A DNA stretch of 64,000 bases from Sulfurospirillum oryzae (GCF_025770725.1 NZ_JANZKZ010000002.1:372001-436000), one strand, 5' to 3'. Counted from the stretch's first letter, positions 53,706 to 62,674 are shown. Made by a program: numbers and translations. Notes: generated by a model not told the origin, from the sequence alone.

Positions 53706-54902
53706 TTAGAGTGTATCAATATACTCTTCAATGGCAACGGCGACACGTTTTGAAAACGCTACAGCTTCGACAACTGTCCTAGCGCCTGTTACAACATCTC
53801 CTGAAGCAAAAACACCCTCCATCGTTGTACGTCCACTCTCATCTGTAATCACTAACCCCTTACCATCAACTTCAATTTGTCGTGCAGATTGAATAATATG
53901 GTCATTTGGGTTCTGACTGATTGCGATTAGGACAGAATTTGCCTCTAACAATCCTTTTTCATCGCTTCCATCTGTACTACTGTAAATAACACCTTGTTCC
54001 GTAATTTCAATGGGCTGTTTATAGAGGTCAAACTTTACACCATCTATTTTGGCACATTCAACTTCATGTTTTGAGGCAGGAATATCATCCATTCCTTTTC
54101 GATACATAATAATAACCTCATGTGCGCCATGACGAACTGCCGTTCTTGCCACATCCATTGCAACATTGCCCGCACCCAAAACGACTACGGTATGTCCTAA
54201 ATGATACACAGAAGGATTTTTGAGATAATCAATAGCAAAATGAACATGGCCTAAACTTTCGCCTTTAATCCCAAGTTTTTTAGGAGACCAAACACCTGTA
54301 CTAATAAATATCGCTTTAAAATCATCACGGAAAAGGTCACTCACAGTAATGTTTTTACCAATCGTGATATTAGGTCTAATCGTGACATCAAGCTGACCAA
54401 GCTTTGTTTCAATGGTATCTAAAATCGTTTTACTCAATCTAAATTCAGGAATGCCGTAGCGCAAGACACCGCCGATTTTATCGTGGGCATCATACATCGT
54501 AATTTCATAACCCTTTGCGCCTAAAATAAATGCCAGCGCAATTCCAGCAGGACCGCTTCCAATAATAGCAACTTTTTTACCATTTCTAAGAGGCTTCTCA
54601 AACTGAAGGTCATTCATATAAAGATCAGAAATATAATTTTCAATGCTCCCTACACTAACCGCTGTTCCTTTTTTATTGAGAACACAATGCCCTTCACAAT
54701 GTTTTTCATGAGGACAAACCATAGAACAGATAACAGAAAGTGGATTATTTTCAAAAAGCATTTTTCCCGCTTTTTTAATATCTCCTGCTAAAAAGAGGCT
54801 GATCATCTCAGGAATTGGAGTTCCCACTGGACAGCCTGATCGACATGATGGTTTTTTACAACCTAAGCATGTTTTAGCAAGTGTGATGACATATTTATTC
54901 AT
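53706..54902 (-). CDS. GltD-like NAD(P)H oxidoreductase (glutamate synthase small-subunit family)
   Basis: 398 residues. Two N-terminal cysteine clusters (CLGCKKPSCRSGC; CSMVCPHEKHCEGHC) for Fe-S centres, the FAD fold KVAIIGSGPAGIALAF, GGVLRYGIPEFRL, and the NAD(P)H fold VVVLGAGNVAMDVARTA, with a closing EGVFASGDVVTGARTVVEA. About 60-80 residues shorter than GltD, and no gltB is beside it. It may serve as an electron-input subunit for another enzyme. Possible NfnB/SudA-type role. Confidence 0.85.
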   Translation of the reverse strand: MNKYVITLAKTCLGCKKPSCRSGCPVGTPIPEMISLFLAGDIKKAGKMLFENNPLSVICSMVCPHEKHCEGHCVLNKKGTAVSVGSIENYISDLYMNDLQFEKPLRNGKKVAIIGSGPAGIALAFILGAKGYEITMYDAHDKIGGVLRYGIPEFRLSKTILDTIETKLGQLDVTIRPNITIGKNITVSDLFRDDFKAIFISTGVWSPKKLGIKGESLGHVHFAIDYLKNPSVYHLGHTVVVLGAGNVAMDVARTAVRHGAHEVIIMYRKGMDDIPASKHEVECAKIDGVKFDLYKQPIEITEQGVIYSSTDGSDEKGLLEANSVLIAISQNPNDHIIQSARQIEVDGKGLVITDESGRTTMEGVFASGDVVTGARTVVEAVAFSKRVAVAIEEYIDTL

Positions 54903-55025
54903 GTCTAGCCTTTGTAATTTATATATATGTAAAAATTATGTCAGAATTGTACCAAAACCATATGACTTTTTTGTTATTTTTTAAAAGAGGAGGGCATTTC
55001 ATAAAAAAATGCCCTTATTTAAGAC

Positions 55026-56195
55026 TTATTTGTAGTTTTCAACAAACGCTTTAATGCGTCCAATTCCATCTTTGATCGTTGCATCATCGGTTGCAAACGA
55101 GAGTCTAAAGTACCCTTCTGTTCCAAAACCAAGACCAGGAACAACCGCAACACCGGTTTCTTCAAGGAGTTTTGAGCAAAACTTCATTGAATCATTCTCA
55201 ACGGCTTTGGTATTGACATAGAGATAAAAAGCACCATCTGGTTTAACAACAGAAAGTCCTTTAATGCTACTGAGCAATTCATACGCCATATTGCGACGAC
55301 GCTCAAAAGCAACACGCATACTCTCAATATCATCATCAACAAGACCTTCGAGTGCTGGAATAGCCGCTTTTTGGGTAATAGAGTTGATATTGGAAGTACT
55401 TTGACCTTGAAGATCAACAATCGCATCAACAATCTCTTTGATAGGGCAGGCAAGATAGCCAAAACGCCAACCTGGCATAGCCACAGATTTACTTAAGCCA
55501 TTAACGGTAATGGTGCGATTAAACATATCCTCACTAATAGAGGCTACTGAGGTAAATTTTAGATTATCAAATAAAATCTTTTCATACATCTCATCAGAAA
55601 CCACTAAAACATTTGTACCTTTAAGAACTTCAGCTAAACCTTCAAGCTCTGCTTTTGAATAAACAGATCCCGTTGGGTTTGAAGGCGTATTAAATAAGAG
55701 CACTCTTGTTTTAGGTGTAATGGCAGCTTTAAGTTGCGCCGGTGTAATTTTAAAACCAGTTGTTTCATCCGTTTCAATATAAACAGGTGTACCACCAGAA
55801 TACTTAACAATTTCAGGGTAGGTTACCCAATAAGGTGAAGGGATGATGACTTCATCGCCCTCGTCAATAATTGCTTGAAAAATGTTGAACAAAGAGTGTT
55901 TTGCTCCAACATTGACTACAATTTGCGAAGGTTTGTAATCGAGGTTATTTTCACGCTTAAGTTTGCCAGCAACTGCTTTAAGCACTTCAGGCGTACCTGC
56001 AACAGCAGTATATTTTGAACAACCTTTTTGAATGGCTTCAATAGCAGCATCTTTCACACGTTGCGGTGTGTCAAAATCGGGTTCTCCTGCAGAAAAGCTA
56101 AGGATGTCTTTTCCCTGAGCTTTAAGGTCTCTTGCTAAAGCTGTAATGGCTAAAGTCAAAGAGGGTGATAATACTTGGATTCTTTTTGATAGCAT
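55026..56195 (-). CDS. aspC: Aspartate aminotransferase (class I/II PLP aminotransferase)
   Basis: 389 residues. Fold type I aminotransferase: LSFSAGEPDFDTP, INPSPYWVTYPEIV-like PSPYWVTYPE, NTPSNPTGSVYS, VVSDEMYEKI, and the PLP Lys in TVNGLSKSVAMPGWRFGY (about residue 235), with the carboxylate-binding Arg in FRLSFA near the end. The type found in thermophiles, cyanobacteria and Campylobacterota. Probably links glutamate to aspartate. Separate from cysE by about 70 nt. Confidence 0.93.
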   Translation of the reverse strand: MLSKRIQVLSPSLTLAITALARDLKAQGKDILSFSAGEPDFDTPQRVKDAAIEAIQKGCSKYTAVAGTPEVLKAVAGKLKRENNLDYKPSQIVVNVGAKHSLFNIFQAIIDEGDEVIIPSPYWVTYPEIVKYSGGTPVYIETDETTGFKITPAQLKAAITPKTRVLLFNTPSNPTGSVYSKAELEGLAEVLKGTNVLVVSDEMYEKILFDNLKFTSVASISEDMFNRTITVNGLSKSVAMPGWRFGYLACPIKEIVDAIVDLQGQSTSNINSITQKAAIPALEGLVDDDIESMRVAFERRRNMAYELLSSIKGLSVVKPDGAFYLYVNTKAVENDSMKFCSKLLEETGVAVVPGLGFGTEGYFRLSFATDDATIKDGIGRIKAFVENYK

Positions 56196-56264
56196 GAAAC
56201 ATTCCCCTATAAAAATATCGTGCAGATTATAGCGAAATATTAATCATTTCTTCCCAAAAAAAAT

Positions 56265-56978
56265 TTATTCTTTGACCGATTCCAAATAGCATTTGTAAAG
56301 CACTTCTAATTCATCATCTTTAATTTTAAGATCTTTATGAGTACTTAGAACCGCTTCCTCTAAAAGTTTAATACGTTTGAACATATAGATAAAAAGCTCT
56401 TTGTTGATATCTGGGATTTTATTGTGTGCCATAGGGTTTTTGTCACGCCCTTTTTCGATAATACGAGCAGGAATTCCAACCGCTGTTGAATCATTAGGAA
56501 TACTCTTTACGACAACCGAATTTGATCCAACGCGACAATTCTCACCAATCGTAATATCGCCCAAAATCTTAGCTCCAGAGCCAATAACCGTATGATTTCC
56601 AATGGTTGGATGGCGCTTCACACCACGCTCCAAACTCACACCACCAAGCGTTACACCTTGATAAATTAAAACATCATCACCGACAATCGCCGTTTCACCA
56701 ATAACCACGCCAAAGGCATGATCAAAGAAAACACGACGACCAATCGTACAGGCGGGATGAATATCCATATTTGTAATAATCTGAGAAATACCCATAATAG
56801 CGCGGGCAAGGGTACGAAAGCCCTTTACATGTAAAGCATGTGCAATGCGATAGTTTACCAAAGCCCATACACCTGGGTAGTTAAAAAAAAGCTCTATTTT
56901 AGAGTTTATGGCTGGGTCATGCAGAATCGGTTGGGAAAAATCTTCTTTAATTTTTTCCCACAAAGAGACGGAGTTCAT
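56265..56978 (-). CDS. cysE: Serine O-acetyltransferase
   Basis: First step of cysteine synthesis from serine. 237 residues: helical N-terminus (1-80), then a left-handed beta helix with HPACTIGRRVFFDHAFGVVIGETAIVGDDV (active His/Asp in the FFDHAFG segment), LGGVSLERGVKRHPTIGNH and VGSNSVVVKSIP. A 45-residue tail follows the helix, which in some relatives binds cysteine synthase. An exact TTTACATGTAAA at 56824 encodes LHVK. It overlaps speA by 4 nt. Confidence 0.94.
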   Translation of the reverse strand: MNSVSLWEKIKEDFSQPILHDPAINSKIELFFNYPGVWALVNYRIAHALHVKGFRTLARAIMGISQIITNMDIHPACTIGRRVFFDHAFGVVIGETAIVGDDVLIYQGVTLGGVSLERGVKRHPTIGNHTVIGSGAKILGDITIGENCRVGSNSVVVKSIPNDSTAVGIPARIIEKGRDKNPMAHNKIPDINKELFIYMFKRIKLLEEAVLSTHKDLKIKDDELEVLYKCYLESVKE

Positions 56979-58819
56979 TGCGCATTATCCTCATTGTTAA
57001 TCGTTTTGAGATAACCATTGTCATTTAAGAAGAGATAAATTTCACCTAAAATATGTTTTTTCTCTTTCTCGCTGATGATGTCCGAAGCCTCAATACGATC
57101 ATTAAGATTTTCTTGAACCTCTTTAATGTCATAATCAAGATCTTCCAAAATATCACTAATACTTTGTGATTCTAAAATATTTTCAATTTCATAACCATCA
57201 TCGTCAATAATAATAGTAGCTTCTGTTGGATGAGTAAAAAGATTGTGTTTCATACCCAATACTTCCTGATAAGCGCCCACTAAGAAAAAGCCTAGAAAAT
57301 AGTCACGATTTTTAATGTCTACGTCGTGTAAAAAGAGTGGTGTTTCCGTGTTAAAACCAATTTCGCCATCACTATCACAGGTAATATCCCAAAGTGATGC
57401 TGAACGCGTTGGTACTTCATCCAAACGATCCAGTGGCATAACAGGAAACGTCTGACCAATTCCCCAAAAATCAGGTAAGCTCTGGAAGAGCGAAAAGTTA
57501 ACCAAGTAACGCTCTTGCACACGATCTTGAATATCCAAAATCTCACTAAATTTTTTATCAGCAACCAAACCTACCGCTCTTTTGATGATGAGATTCACCA
57601 AAATCTCAGTATTTGAGCGATCTTGAAGATCAATATAACCCAAATCAAAGAGTGTTAACAATGATTCCATGTGGTCAATACTATCATGTAAAAATTCAAG
57701 TGCATTTTTACGGTTCATGGTTCCAAGAAGATCGTACAGCTCTTGAACAAGAGGTGGGTTAACTTCTTTGAGTCTGAGCTTTTGGTCGGTATACTCTTGT
57801 GAGAAAAGCTCTAGAACAGGAGCAACAAGCACCGCATGGTGTGCTGCGACAAAACGACCTGACTCGATAAAGATGTCTGGTTCATGAACCCCTTTTTGTG
57901 TTGCAATATCTTTAAGAAGATAGACAACGTCATTCGCATACTCGCTTAGGGTATAGTTTTTATGAAGTGTGGTTTTATGTTGAGAATACTCTACCGCCAA
58001 ACCACCACCAAGATTAATCGCTTTAAGATGCGTTGCACCCATACGACAAAGCTCTGCGTAAATATTTCCCGCCTCACGAAGGGCTTTTTTCAAAGGTGCA
58101 ATGTCGGTAATTTGGGAACCAATATGAAAATGAATCATTGTAAATTTTTCAAGTAAATTGGCATCGCGGAGCATATTGACCGCTTCTAAAAGTTCTGTAG
58201 AAGTCAAACCAAATTTGGAGTTAATACCACCACTTTTTGCCCAAATACCAATACCTGAGCTATGAAGACGAATGCGAAGACCAATGTTTGGGACACAACC
58301 AAAACGATCTTTTGCAATCGAAATAATGCTCTCAAGCTCATTCAGACCTTCAATCGTTAGGGTAATATCATGCCCCATCTCCGCAGCAATAAAGCCTAAA
58401 GAGATCATCTCGTTATCTTTAAAACCATTGACCGTAATAGGCGCATGTGGATTGTTGTATGCCATCGCTAAAATTAGCTCTGCTTTACTACCAGCCTCAA
58501 GACCATAGTGATATTTTTGCCCTAAAGTAACAAGGTTCTTAACAAAATTTGGAAATTGATTCACTTTAAGAGGATAAACGGCACTAAAATTACCTTCGTA
58601 ACCAAACTCTCTTTTCGCATCAGCAAAACTTTTATAAATCATACGAATCTGTTTTTGGATCAGATGAGGAAATCTTAAAAGAATAGGACCACGGATACCA
58701 TCTTTGCGTATCTTTTGTATAATCTCTATCAGAGAAGGCTCGCAGCCTGTGTTAACTTTTACCTTACCATCTTCGATAAAGAAGTTATCGTTTCCCCATG
58801 TTTTAATTCCGTAATCCAA
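56975..58819 (-). CDS. speA: Biosynthetic arginine decarboxylase
   Basis: Makes agmatine from arginine for polyamine synthesis. 614 residues, the normal SpeA length: N-terminal GIKTWGNDNFFIEDGKV, the PLP Lys in YPLKVNQFPNFV (about residue 84), VNGFKDNEMI, HFHIGSQITDI, INLGGGLAVEYS, ESGRFVAAHHAVLV, and a helical insertion and C-terminal domain. It lies between hisS (11 nt upstream) and cysE. Confidence 0.95.
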   Translation of the reverse strand: MDYGIKTWGNDNFFIEDGKVKVNTGCEPSLIEIIQKIRKDGIRGPILLRFPHLIQKQIRMIYKSFADAKREFGYEGNFSAVYPLKVNQFPNFVKNLVTLGQKYHYGLEAGSKAELILAMAYNNPHAPITVNGFKDNEMISLGFIAAEMGHDITLTIEGLNELESIISIAKDRFGCVPNIGLRIRLHSSGIGIWAKSGGINSKFGLTSTELLEAVNMLRDANLLEKFTMIHFHIGSQITDIAPLKKALREAGNIYAELCRMGATHLKAINLGGGLAVEYSQHKTTLHKNYTLSEYANDVVYLLKDIATQKGVHEPDIFIESGRFVAAHHAVLVAPVLELFSQEYTDQKLRLKEVNPPLVQELYDLLGTMNRKNALEFLHDSIDHMESLLTLFDLGYIDLQDRSNTEILVNLIIKRAVGLVADKKFSEILDIQDRVQERYLVNFSLFQSLPDFWGIGQTFPVMPLDRLDEVPTRSASLWDITCDSDGEIGFNTETPLFLHDVDIKNRDYFLGFFLVGAYQEVLGMKHNLFTHPTEATIIIDDDGYEIENILESQSISDILEDLDYDIKEVQENLNDRIEASDIISEKEKKHILGEIYLFLNDNGYLKTINNEDNAQ

Positions 58820-58830
58820 TGTTTTGCTCC

Positions 58831-60039
58831 TTAAAAATGCGCAATATTAATAATTTTTTCTTCTTTACTCACAAGATCTTTGATCCAAACAGTCTGCTTT
58901 TCAAGCTCGTCTTCACCGATACATACACAAAATTTCACATTGTTTTTGTCAGCTATTTTAAGATGATTTTTGAGTGATTTTGCATCGTAATCGGTTAAAA
59001 CTTTGGCTGTTTTTCGTTTACGATCGACCAGTTCAAAAACAACATCTAACGCTTCATTACACAAGGCACCAATATAATACCCTTCGCGTTCCAATTCAGG
59101 CATTTTCACGAGTTCCATCAAACGCTCAATACCCATTGCAAAACCAACCGCAGGTGTTGATTTTCCATCCAAAAACTCAACCAAGCGATCATAGCGTCCC
59201 CCGCCAGCAATAGCGCTTTGTGCACCGATTTCGGAGCTTACAAATTCAAAAGCTGTTTTGGAGTAATAATCAAGTCCGCGAACCAATTTTGGATTGACCA
59301 CGTAGGAGACATCAAACTGGTCTAAAATACCTTTGAGTATGGCAAAATCTTCTTTACATGTAACGCATAAATGATCCACAATCAATGGAGCCTTTGAGAG
59401 CAATGTTTTACACTGCTCGTTCTTACAATCAAGCACGCGAATAGGGTTAGTCAGCTTTCTTCTTTCACAGTCCTCGCACAATCCTTCACACGTTTCAAGA
59501 AACTTCACAAGAGTAGCTCGGTATTGTGGCATACATGAAGGACAGCCCAGTGAATTAATCTCTAAGCTAAACCCAATGCCTAAAGCTTCAAATATGGCTC
59601 TAAGCATCAAAATAATCGTTGCATCTTCTCTGACATCGCTTTCGCCAAAACTCTCAGCACCAAATTGGTGAAATTGACGTAAGCGGCCTTTTTGAGGTCT
59701 TTCATAACGGAACATTGGTCCATGATAAAAAAAGCGTCTATTACCGCCGGCTTTATCAAACTTTTGTTGAATAAAAGCTCTTACAACACCTGCTGTTCCC
59801 TCTGGACGCAAACAGACATCGTTCTCACCCTTGTCGACAAACTGATACATCTCTTTGCCTACAATGTCACTACTTTCACCCACACTGCGTTTAAACAAGG
59901 CTGTCTCTTCTAAAATAGGTGTTTCAATAAACGAAAACCCATAATTCTGTGCAATACGTGTGCACGTCTCAATAATATGCTGATAGACTTCACTTTGCGG
60001 AGATAGCGTATCTTTCATTCCACGTAACGCATTAATCAT
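58831..60039 (-). CDS. hisS: Histidyl-tRNA synthetase
   Basis: Charges tRNA-His. 402 residues, class IIa: ALRGMKDTL start, motif 2 GPMFRYERPQKGRLRQFHQFGAE, the His-specific LVRGLDYYSKTAFEF and motif 3 GGGRYDRLVEFLDG...AVGFAMGIERL, with a C-terminal anticodon-binding domain. In the insertion domain, cysteines (CPSCMPQ, CEGLCEDCERR, CKNEQCKTL) may bind zinc. An exact TTACATGTAA at 59354 encodes TCK. Overlaps tmk by 8 nt. Confidence 0.96.
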   Translation of the reverse strand: MINALRGMKDTLSPQSEVYQHIIETCTRIAQNYGFSFIETPILEETALFKRSVGESSDIVGKEMYQFVDKGENDVCLRPEGTAGVVRAFIQQKFDKAGGNRRFFYHGPMFRYERPQKGRLRQFHQFGAESFGESDVREDATIILMLRAIFEALGIGFSLEINSLGCPSCMPQYRATLVKFLETCEGLCEDCERRKLTNPIRVLDCKNEQCKTLLSKAPLIVDHLCVTCKEDFAILKGILDQFDVSYVVNPKLVRGLDYYSKTAFEFVSSEIGAQSAIAGGGRYDRLVEFLDGKSTPAVGFAMGIERLMELVKMPELEREGYYIGALCNEALDVVFELVDRKRKTAKVLTDYDAKSLKNHLKIADKNNVKFCVCIGEDELEKQTVWIKDLVSKEEKIINIAHF

Positions 60040-60616
60040 TTAAAAATTCCTCAATCTGTTGATAAATTGCTTCAATTTCCAAGGAAGCATCCACTTCTAA
60101 AACCTTAATTGGCAAGGTTTTTACAACGCGACGCATTATATCTTGAATCTGTAACAAATAGCTTACACCGCGCTCTTCAATGGCATCATGTTCTTTGCTA
60201 CCCAGTCTTGATCTCATCAGCGTTTCATTCGTGAGAAAAAGCACCATTTTTTCAGGATAATTCTCCTCAAGTGCTAAACGGTTCATTTGGAGTAAAAATT
60301 CACCATCGACATCGTTATGATTAGCACACGCATACGCAATGCCCGATAAAAAACCGCGATCGCTAATGACCAAACGCTCATGACGAGCGGGCTTCACAAC
60401 GCTGTCGTAATGCAAAGCGCGATCGGCTAAAAAAAGAAAAAGCTCTGCATTGAAAGAGCCCTTTAACGCACCACCTAACAACATTTCGCGAAGTTTTAAT
60501 CCTGTTGGCGTACCACCAGGCTCTTTCGTTGCTAGAACATTTTTATGACGTTTGGCAAAAAGTGCGACTTGTGTACTTTTGCCTGTGGTATCAATTCCTT
60601 CAAAAATCACATACAT
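60032..60616 (-). CDS. tmk: Thymidylate kinase
   Basis: Phosphorylates dTMP to dTDP. 194 residues: P-loop FEGIDTTGKSTQ (residues 4-15), KEPGGTPTGLKLRE, the DRX motif ISDRGFLSGIAYA. Start overlaps the coaD end (ATGTATGTG with TGA of coaD). A degenerate copy of the palindrome (TTTACATGTATG on the minus strand) lies exactly at this junction. Confidence 0.95.
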   Translation of the reverse strand: MYVIFEGIDTTGKSTQVALFAKRHKNVLATKEPGGTPTGLKLREMLLGGALKGSFNAELFLFLADRALHYDSVVKPARHERLVISDRGFLSGIAYACANHNDVDGEFLLQMNRLALEENYPEKMVLFLTNETLMRSRLGSKEHDAIEERGVSYLLQIQDIMRRVVKTLPIKVLEVDASLEIEAIYQQIEEFLND

Positions 60617-61089
60617 GTAAATCTACTTTGTAAATAAGGTAAAACCGTTGGTGGGACTAAATGTGAAACATCACCACCATGTTTGGCAATGGATCGCACA
60701 ACAGATGAGCTAATAAAGGCATTTTTCAAACTGGGCATCAAATAAACTGTCTCGATTTCGCTCCAAAGTGAAGCATTGGCATACCCCATTTGAAGTTCAA
60801 ACTCAAAGTCGCTGACCGCTCTAAGTCCACGTATCATCACACGAATATCTTTTTCTTTCGAAAAATTCACCAAAAGATTATCAAATGGTTCTACTTCAAC
60901 GCCATCCAAATGTTGAATCGCTGCTTGCACCATTTCAACACGCGTTTCTATGTCAAACATGGGACGTTTTTCTTCTGAAATGGCTACAGCAATAAGCACT
61001 TTATCAAAAAGTTTTTTAGCCCGTTTTATAACATCCATGTGACCATTGGTAATAGGATCAAATGTCCCTGGATAAATAGCGACTCTCAT
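60607..61089 (-). CDS. coaD: Phosphopantetheine adenylyltransferase
   Basis: Fourth step of CoA synthesis from pantothenate. 160 residues from the ATG at 61089, inside the ubiX stop (ATGA) with AGGGAG upstream; a longer frame from 61101 is less likely. MRVAIYPGTFDPITNGHMDVI contains the TxxH nucleotide-binding motif (TNGHM); IRGLRAVSDFEFELQMGYANAS and ISSSVVRSIAKHGGDVSHLVP are diagnostic. Confidence 0.97.
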   Translation of the reverse strand: MRVAIYPGTFDPITNGHMDVIKRAKKLFDKVLIAVAISEEKRPMFDIETRVEMVQAAIQHLDGVEVEPFDNLLVNFSKEKDIRVMIRGLRAVSDFEFELQMGYANASLWSEIETVYLMPSLKNAFISSSVVRSIAKHGGDVSHLVPPTVLPYLQSRFTCM

Positions 61090-61613
61090 GCTCCCTCCCA
61101 ACGTTGAAATAGATTGTGCTCAATGCCTAGAAGATCAAACCATTTACCAATCAAGAAATTTTCCATCTCTTCAAGATTTGAGGCTTTGGCATAGTATCCC
61201 AAAATAGGAGGTGCAATATGTATGCCAAGCATAGAGAGTTTAAGCATATTCTCTAAAGCAATTGCCGAAAAAGGCATCTCACGAGGAGCCAATAGAAGAG
61301 GGCGTTTTTCTTTGATCATGACACTTGCAGTTCGTGTTAAAAGATTGTCTGCGATTCCATGCGTAATTTTAGCCAACGTATTCATACTGCATGGAATAAT
61401 TGCCATAGCATCACATTTAAAAGAGCCCGAAGCCGTTACGGCTCCAATGTTTTCATCGTCAAGTAAAAATGTATTGCTTTCTTTGGCAAAAACAACTTTT
61501 GCATGATCGGAGATAATAATATATTTTTCAATTTCAGCAGGAAGTGCTTTAATAAAAGAGAGCCCAAGTTCAACACCACTGGCACCGCTAATGCCTACAA
61601 TAATGCGCTTCAT
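61086..61613 (-). CDS. ubiX: Flavin prenyltransferase UbiX
   Basis: Prenylates FMN to give the cofactor of UbiD-type decarboxylases. 175 residues: GISGASGVELGLSFIKAL (FMN-binding start), the Ser-rich AIIPCSMNTLAKITHGIADNLLTRTASVMIKEKRPLLLAPREMPF in order, and the C-terminal PPILGYYAKASNLEEM. It may serve menaquinone or another quinone pathway. It overlaps flgA by 4 nt and coaD by 4 nt. Confidence 0.95.
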   Translation of the reverse strand: MKRIIVGISGASGVELGLSFIKALPAEIEKYIIISDHAKVVFAKESNTFLLDDENIGAVTASGSFKCDAMAIIPCSMNTLAKITHGIADNLLTRTASVMIKEKRPLLLAPREMPFSAIALENMLKLSMLGIHIAPPILGYYAKASNLEEMENFLIGKWFDLLGIEHNLFQRWEGA

Positions 61614-62503
61614 TCGAGTATAATCACTTCATGAGCTGATACGATTTTTGCATTCAATGTTTTGCCTTGATCTGTTTTTATTTTAACAACATCACCAATA
61701 TCGCCATCCTCTAAGAGTGTTGCTTGAACTTCTATGACCAATCCTTCTTCTTTGAGTAGGGCTTTTACACTCTCTTTTTTACTCAGCGTTTTCTTTACAT
61801 CAAAATGATAATCCGTTAAAATCTGTCCCTCTTTTATGACCGTTTTCGTCGTGGCATTTTGAGGAATTTCATTGATAACAGCTCTTATTGGAAGAGCTTC
61901 TAAACTCACCAAAAAGCTCTCGTAGTCATCGTTTGTAAGGATTTTACCGTTAAGCAAATTACGTTTTGCTTTAAACACCATAACCTTGGCATTCATCTCA
62001 TACGAAAAATAAAGTTTTCGCTCTTTATCGCCTACTTTGAAAATAGCCACAAACGTCCCATTACTTTTTTTCAACATGGTATCGGGAATGTGTATCCCCA
62101 CTAATTGATACCGTTTAAAATCAACAGGGAGAGAAGATTTTGCAGAAATACGAGGTTTCTCTTCGATCAAAACAAATGGGGAAACCTCTTGAAATTTCTT
62201 CAAAAAAGCATTTTCAATGGCATCTGATTTGCCCATAAGCGTACAATTTTGTTTGAAAATGACAATACCATCGCTACTGTCAATAACATTCATATTACGA
62301 TCAGATAAAGCAGAAATAAGTACATTGGAATTGATAGAATACTGCATACGATCTTTAGGAATTTGGACAAGTACAGAGTCATCTTTGCCTTGGTAGCCAA
62401 AAAATGAAGCTTTGATCGCATCTTGTTCAACACAGTATGTTTTGTCAATATAGATTGGTTCTGATGAAAAAAGGGAAGATAAAAAAAGAAGTAAAAATAA
62501 AAT
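61610..62503 (-). CDS. flgA: Flagellar P-ring assembly chaperone FlgA, start codon unclear
   Basis: FlgA is a periplasmic chaperone for the flagellar P-ring. The C-terminal half shows the SAF-like domain ([62 protein letters not shown] in pieces). A signal peptide ([16 protein letters not shown]) begins right at the 3' end of tRNA-Gly. No ATG/GTG/TTG lies between the tRNA and that signal; in-frame canonical starts occur only inside or before the tRNA gene (GTG in the D-arm; TTG at 62599). I show an ATT at 62503, which uses the last A of the CCA, as an inferred start. First gene of the run down to cysE. Confidence 0.75.
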   Translation of the reverse strand: MLFLLLFLSSLFSSEPIYIDKTYCVEQDAIKASFFGYQGKDDSVLVQIPKDRMQYSINSNVLISALSDRNMNVIDSSDGIVIFKQNCTLMGKSDAIENAFLKKFQEVSPFVLIEEKPRISAKSSLPVDFKRYQLVGIHIPDTMLKKSNGTFVAIFKVGDKERKLYFSYEMNAKVMVFKAKRNLLNGKILTNDDYESFLVSLEALPIRAVINEIPQNATTKTVIKEGQILTDYHFDVKKTLSKKESVKALLKEEGLVIEVQATLLEDGDIGDVVKIKTDQGKTLNAKIVSAHEVIILE

Positions 62504-62577
62504 GGAGCGGGAAACGAGGTTCGAACTCGCGACCCCAACCTTGGCAAGGTTGTGCTCTACCACTGAGCTATTCCCGC
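62503..62577 (-). tRNA. tRNA-Gly (anticodon GCC)
   Basis: Minus strand: GCGGGAA pairs with TTCCCGC, discriminator T, CCA encoded (62505-62503). D-arm TAGCTCAGTGGTAGAGCA, anticodon stem CAACC/GGTTG with loop TTGCCAA (anticodon GCC), T-arm GCGAGTTCGAACCTCGT. The flgA frame begins within the encoded CCA. Confidence 0.97.
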
Positions 62578-62589
62578 AAAACGGACGGA

Positions 62590-62618
62590 ATTCTACCAAA
62601 AAAAACCCTTTATGTCAA
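62590..62618 (-). promoter_or_regulatory. Strong sigma-70 promoter of tRNA-Gly, possibly also of the flgA operon
   Basis: On the minus strand TTGACA (62618-62613), 17-nt spacer containing eight T residues, TAGAAT (62595-62590). Predicted start near 62583, 6 nt before the tRNA 5' end. No terminator lies between tRNA-Gly and flgA, so transcripts may run through. Confidence 0.75.
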
Positions 62619-62660
62619 TCTATTTGGATTACAATTGTAGCACAAATAGATTTTAAAGGG
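62606..62660 (-). terminator. Terminator of the chemoreceptor gene, overlapping the tRNA-Gly promoter
   Basis: CCCTTTA...AATCTATTT (62606-62624) pairs imperfectly with AAATAGATTTTAAAGGG (62644-62660); the hairpin is followed on the minus strand by eight T residues (62605-62598). The left arm contains the -35 box of the tRNA-Gly promoter. Confidence 0.65.
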
Positions 62661-62674
62661 CTTAGATTGATTTT

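Larger units (their letters stand above)
4691..59363. repeat. Dispersed 10-bp palindrome TTACATGTAA, 23 exact copies
   Basis: Start positions of exact copies that I found by reading: 4691, 4730, 7154, 9522, 11010, 12487, 16970, 17871, 17971, 21469, 30998, 31432, 36744, 41070, 44566, 45766, 49289, 49688, 49862, 53667, 53682, 56825, 59354. Nine extend to TTTACATGTAAA (11009, 16969, 17970, 30997, 36743, 44565, 45765, 53681, 56824). One-base variants include 15443, 17263, 29543/29568, 39603, 40465 and 60610. Ten exact copies are read as LHV(K/T), five as TC(K/N), one overlaps the flgL stop, seven are intergenic. Confidence 0.93.

Noticed and set aside
62437-62640. 67-codon plus-strand frame across tRNA-Gly
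   Set aside because: It is the antisense of the tRNA and the flgA signal-peptide region; such frames are common across tRNA genes.
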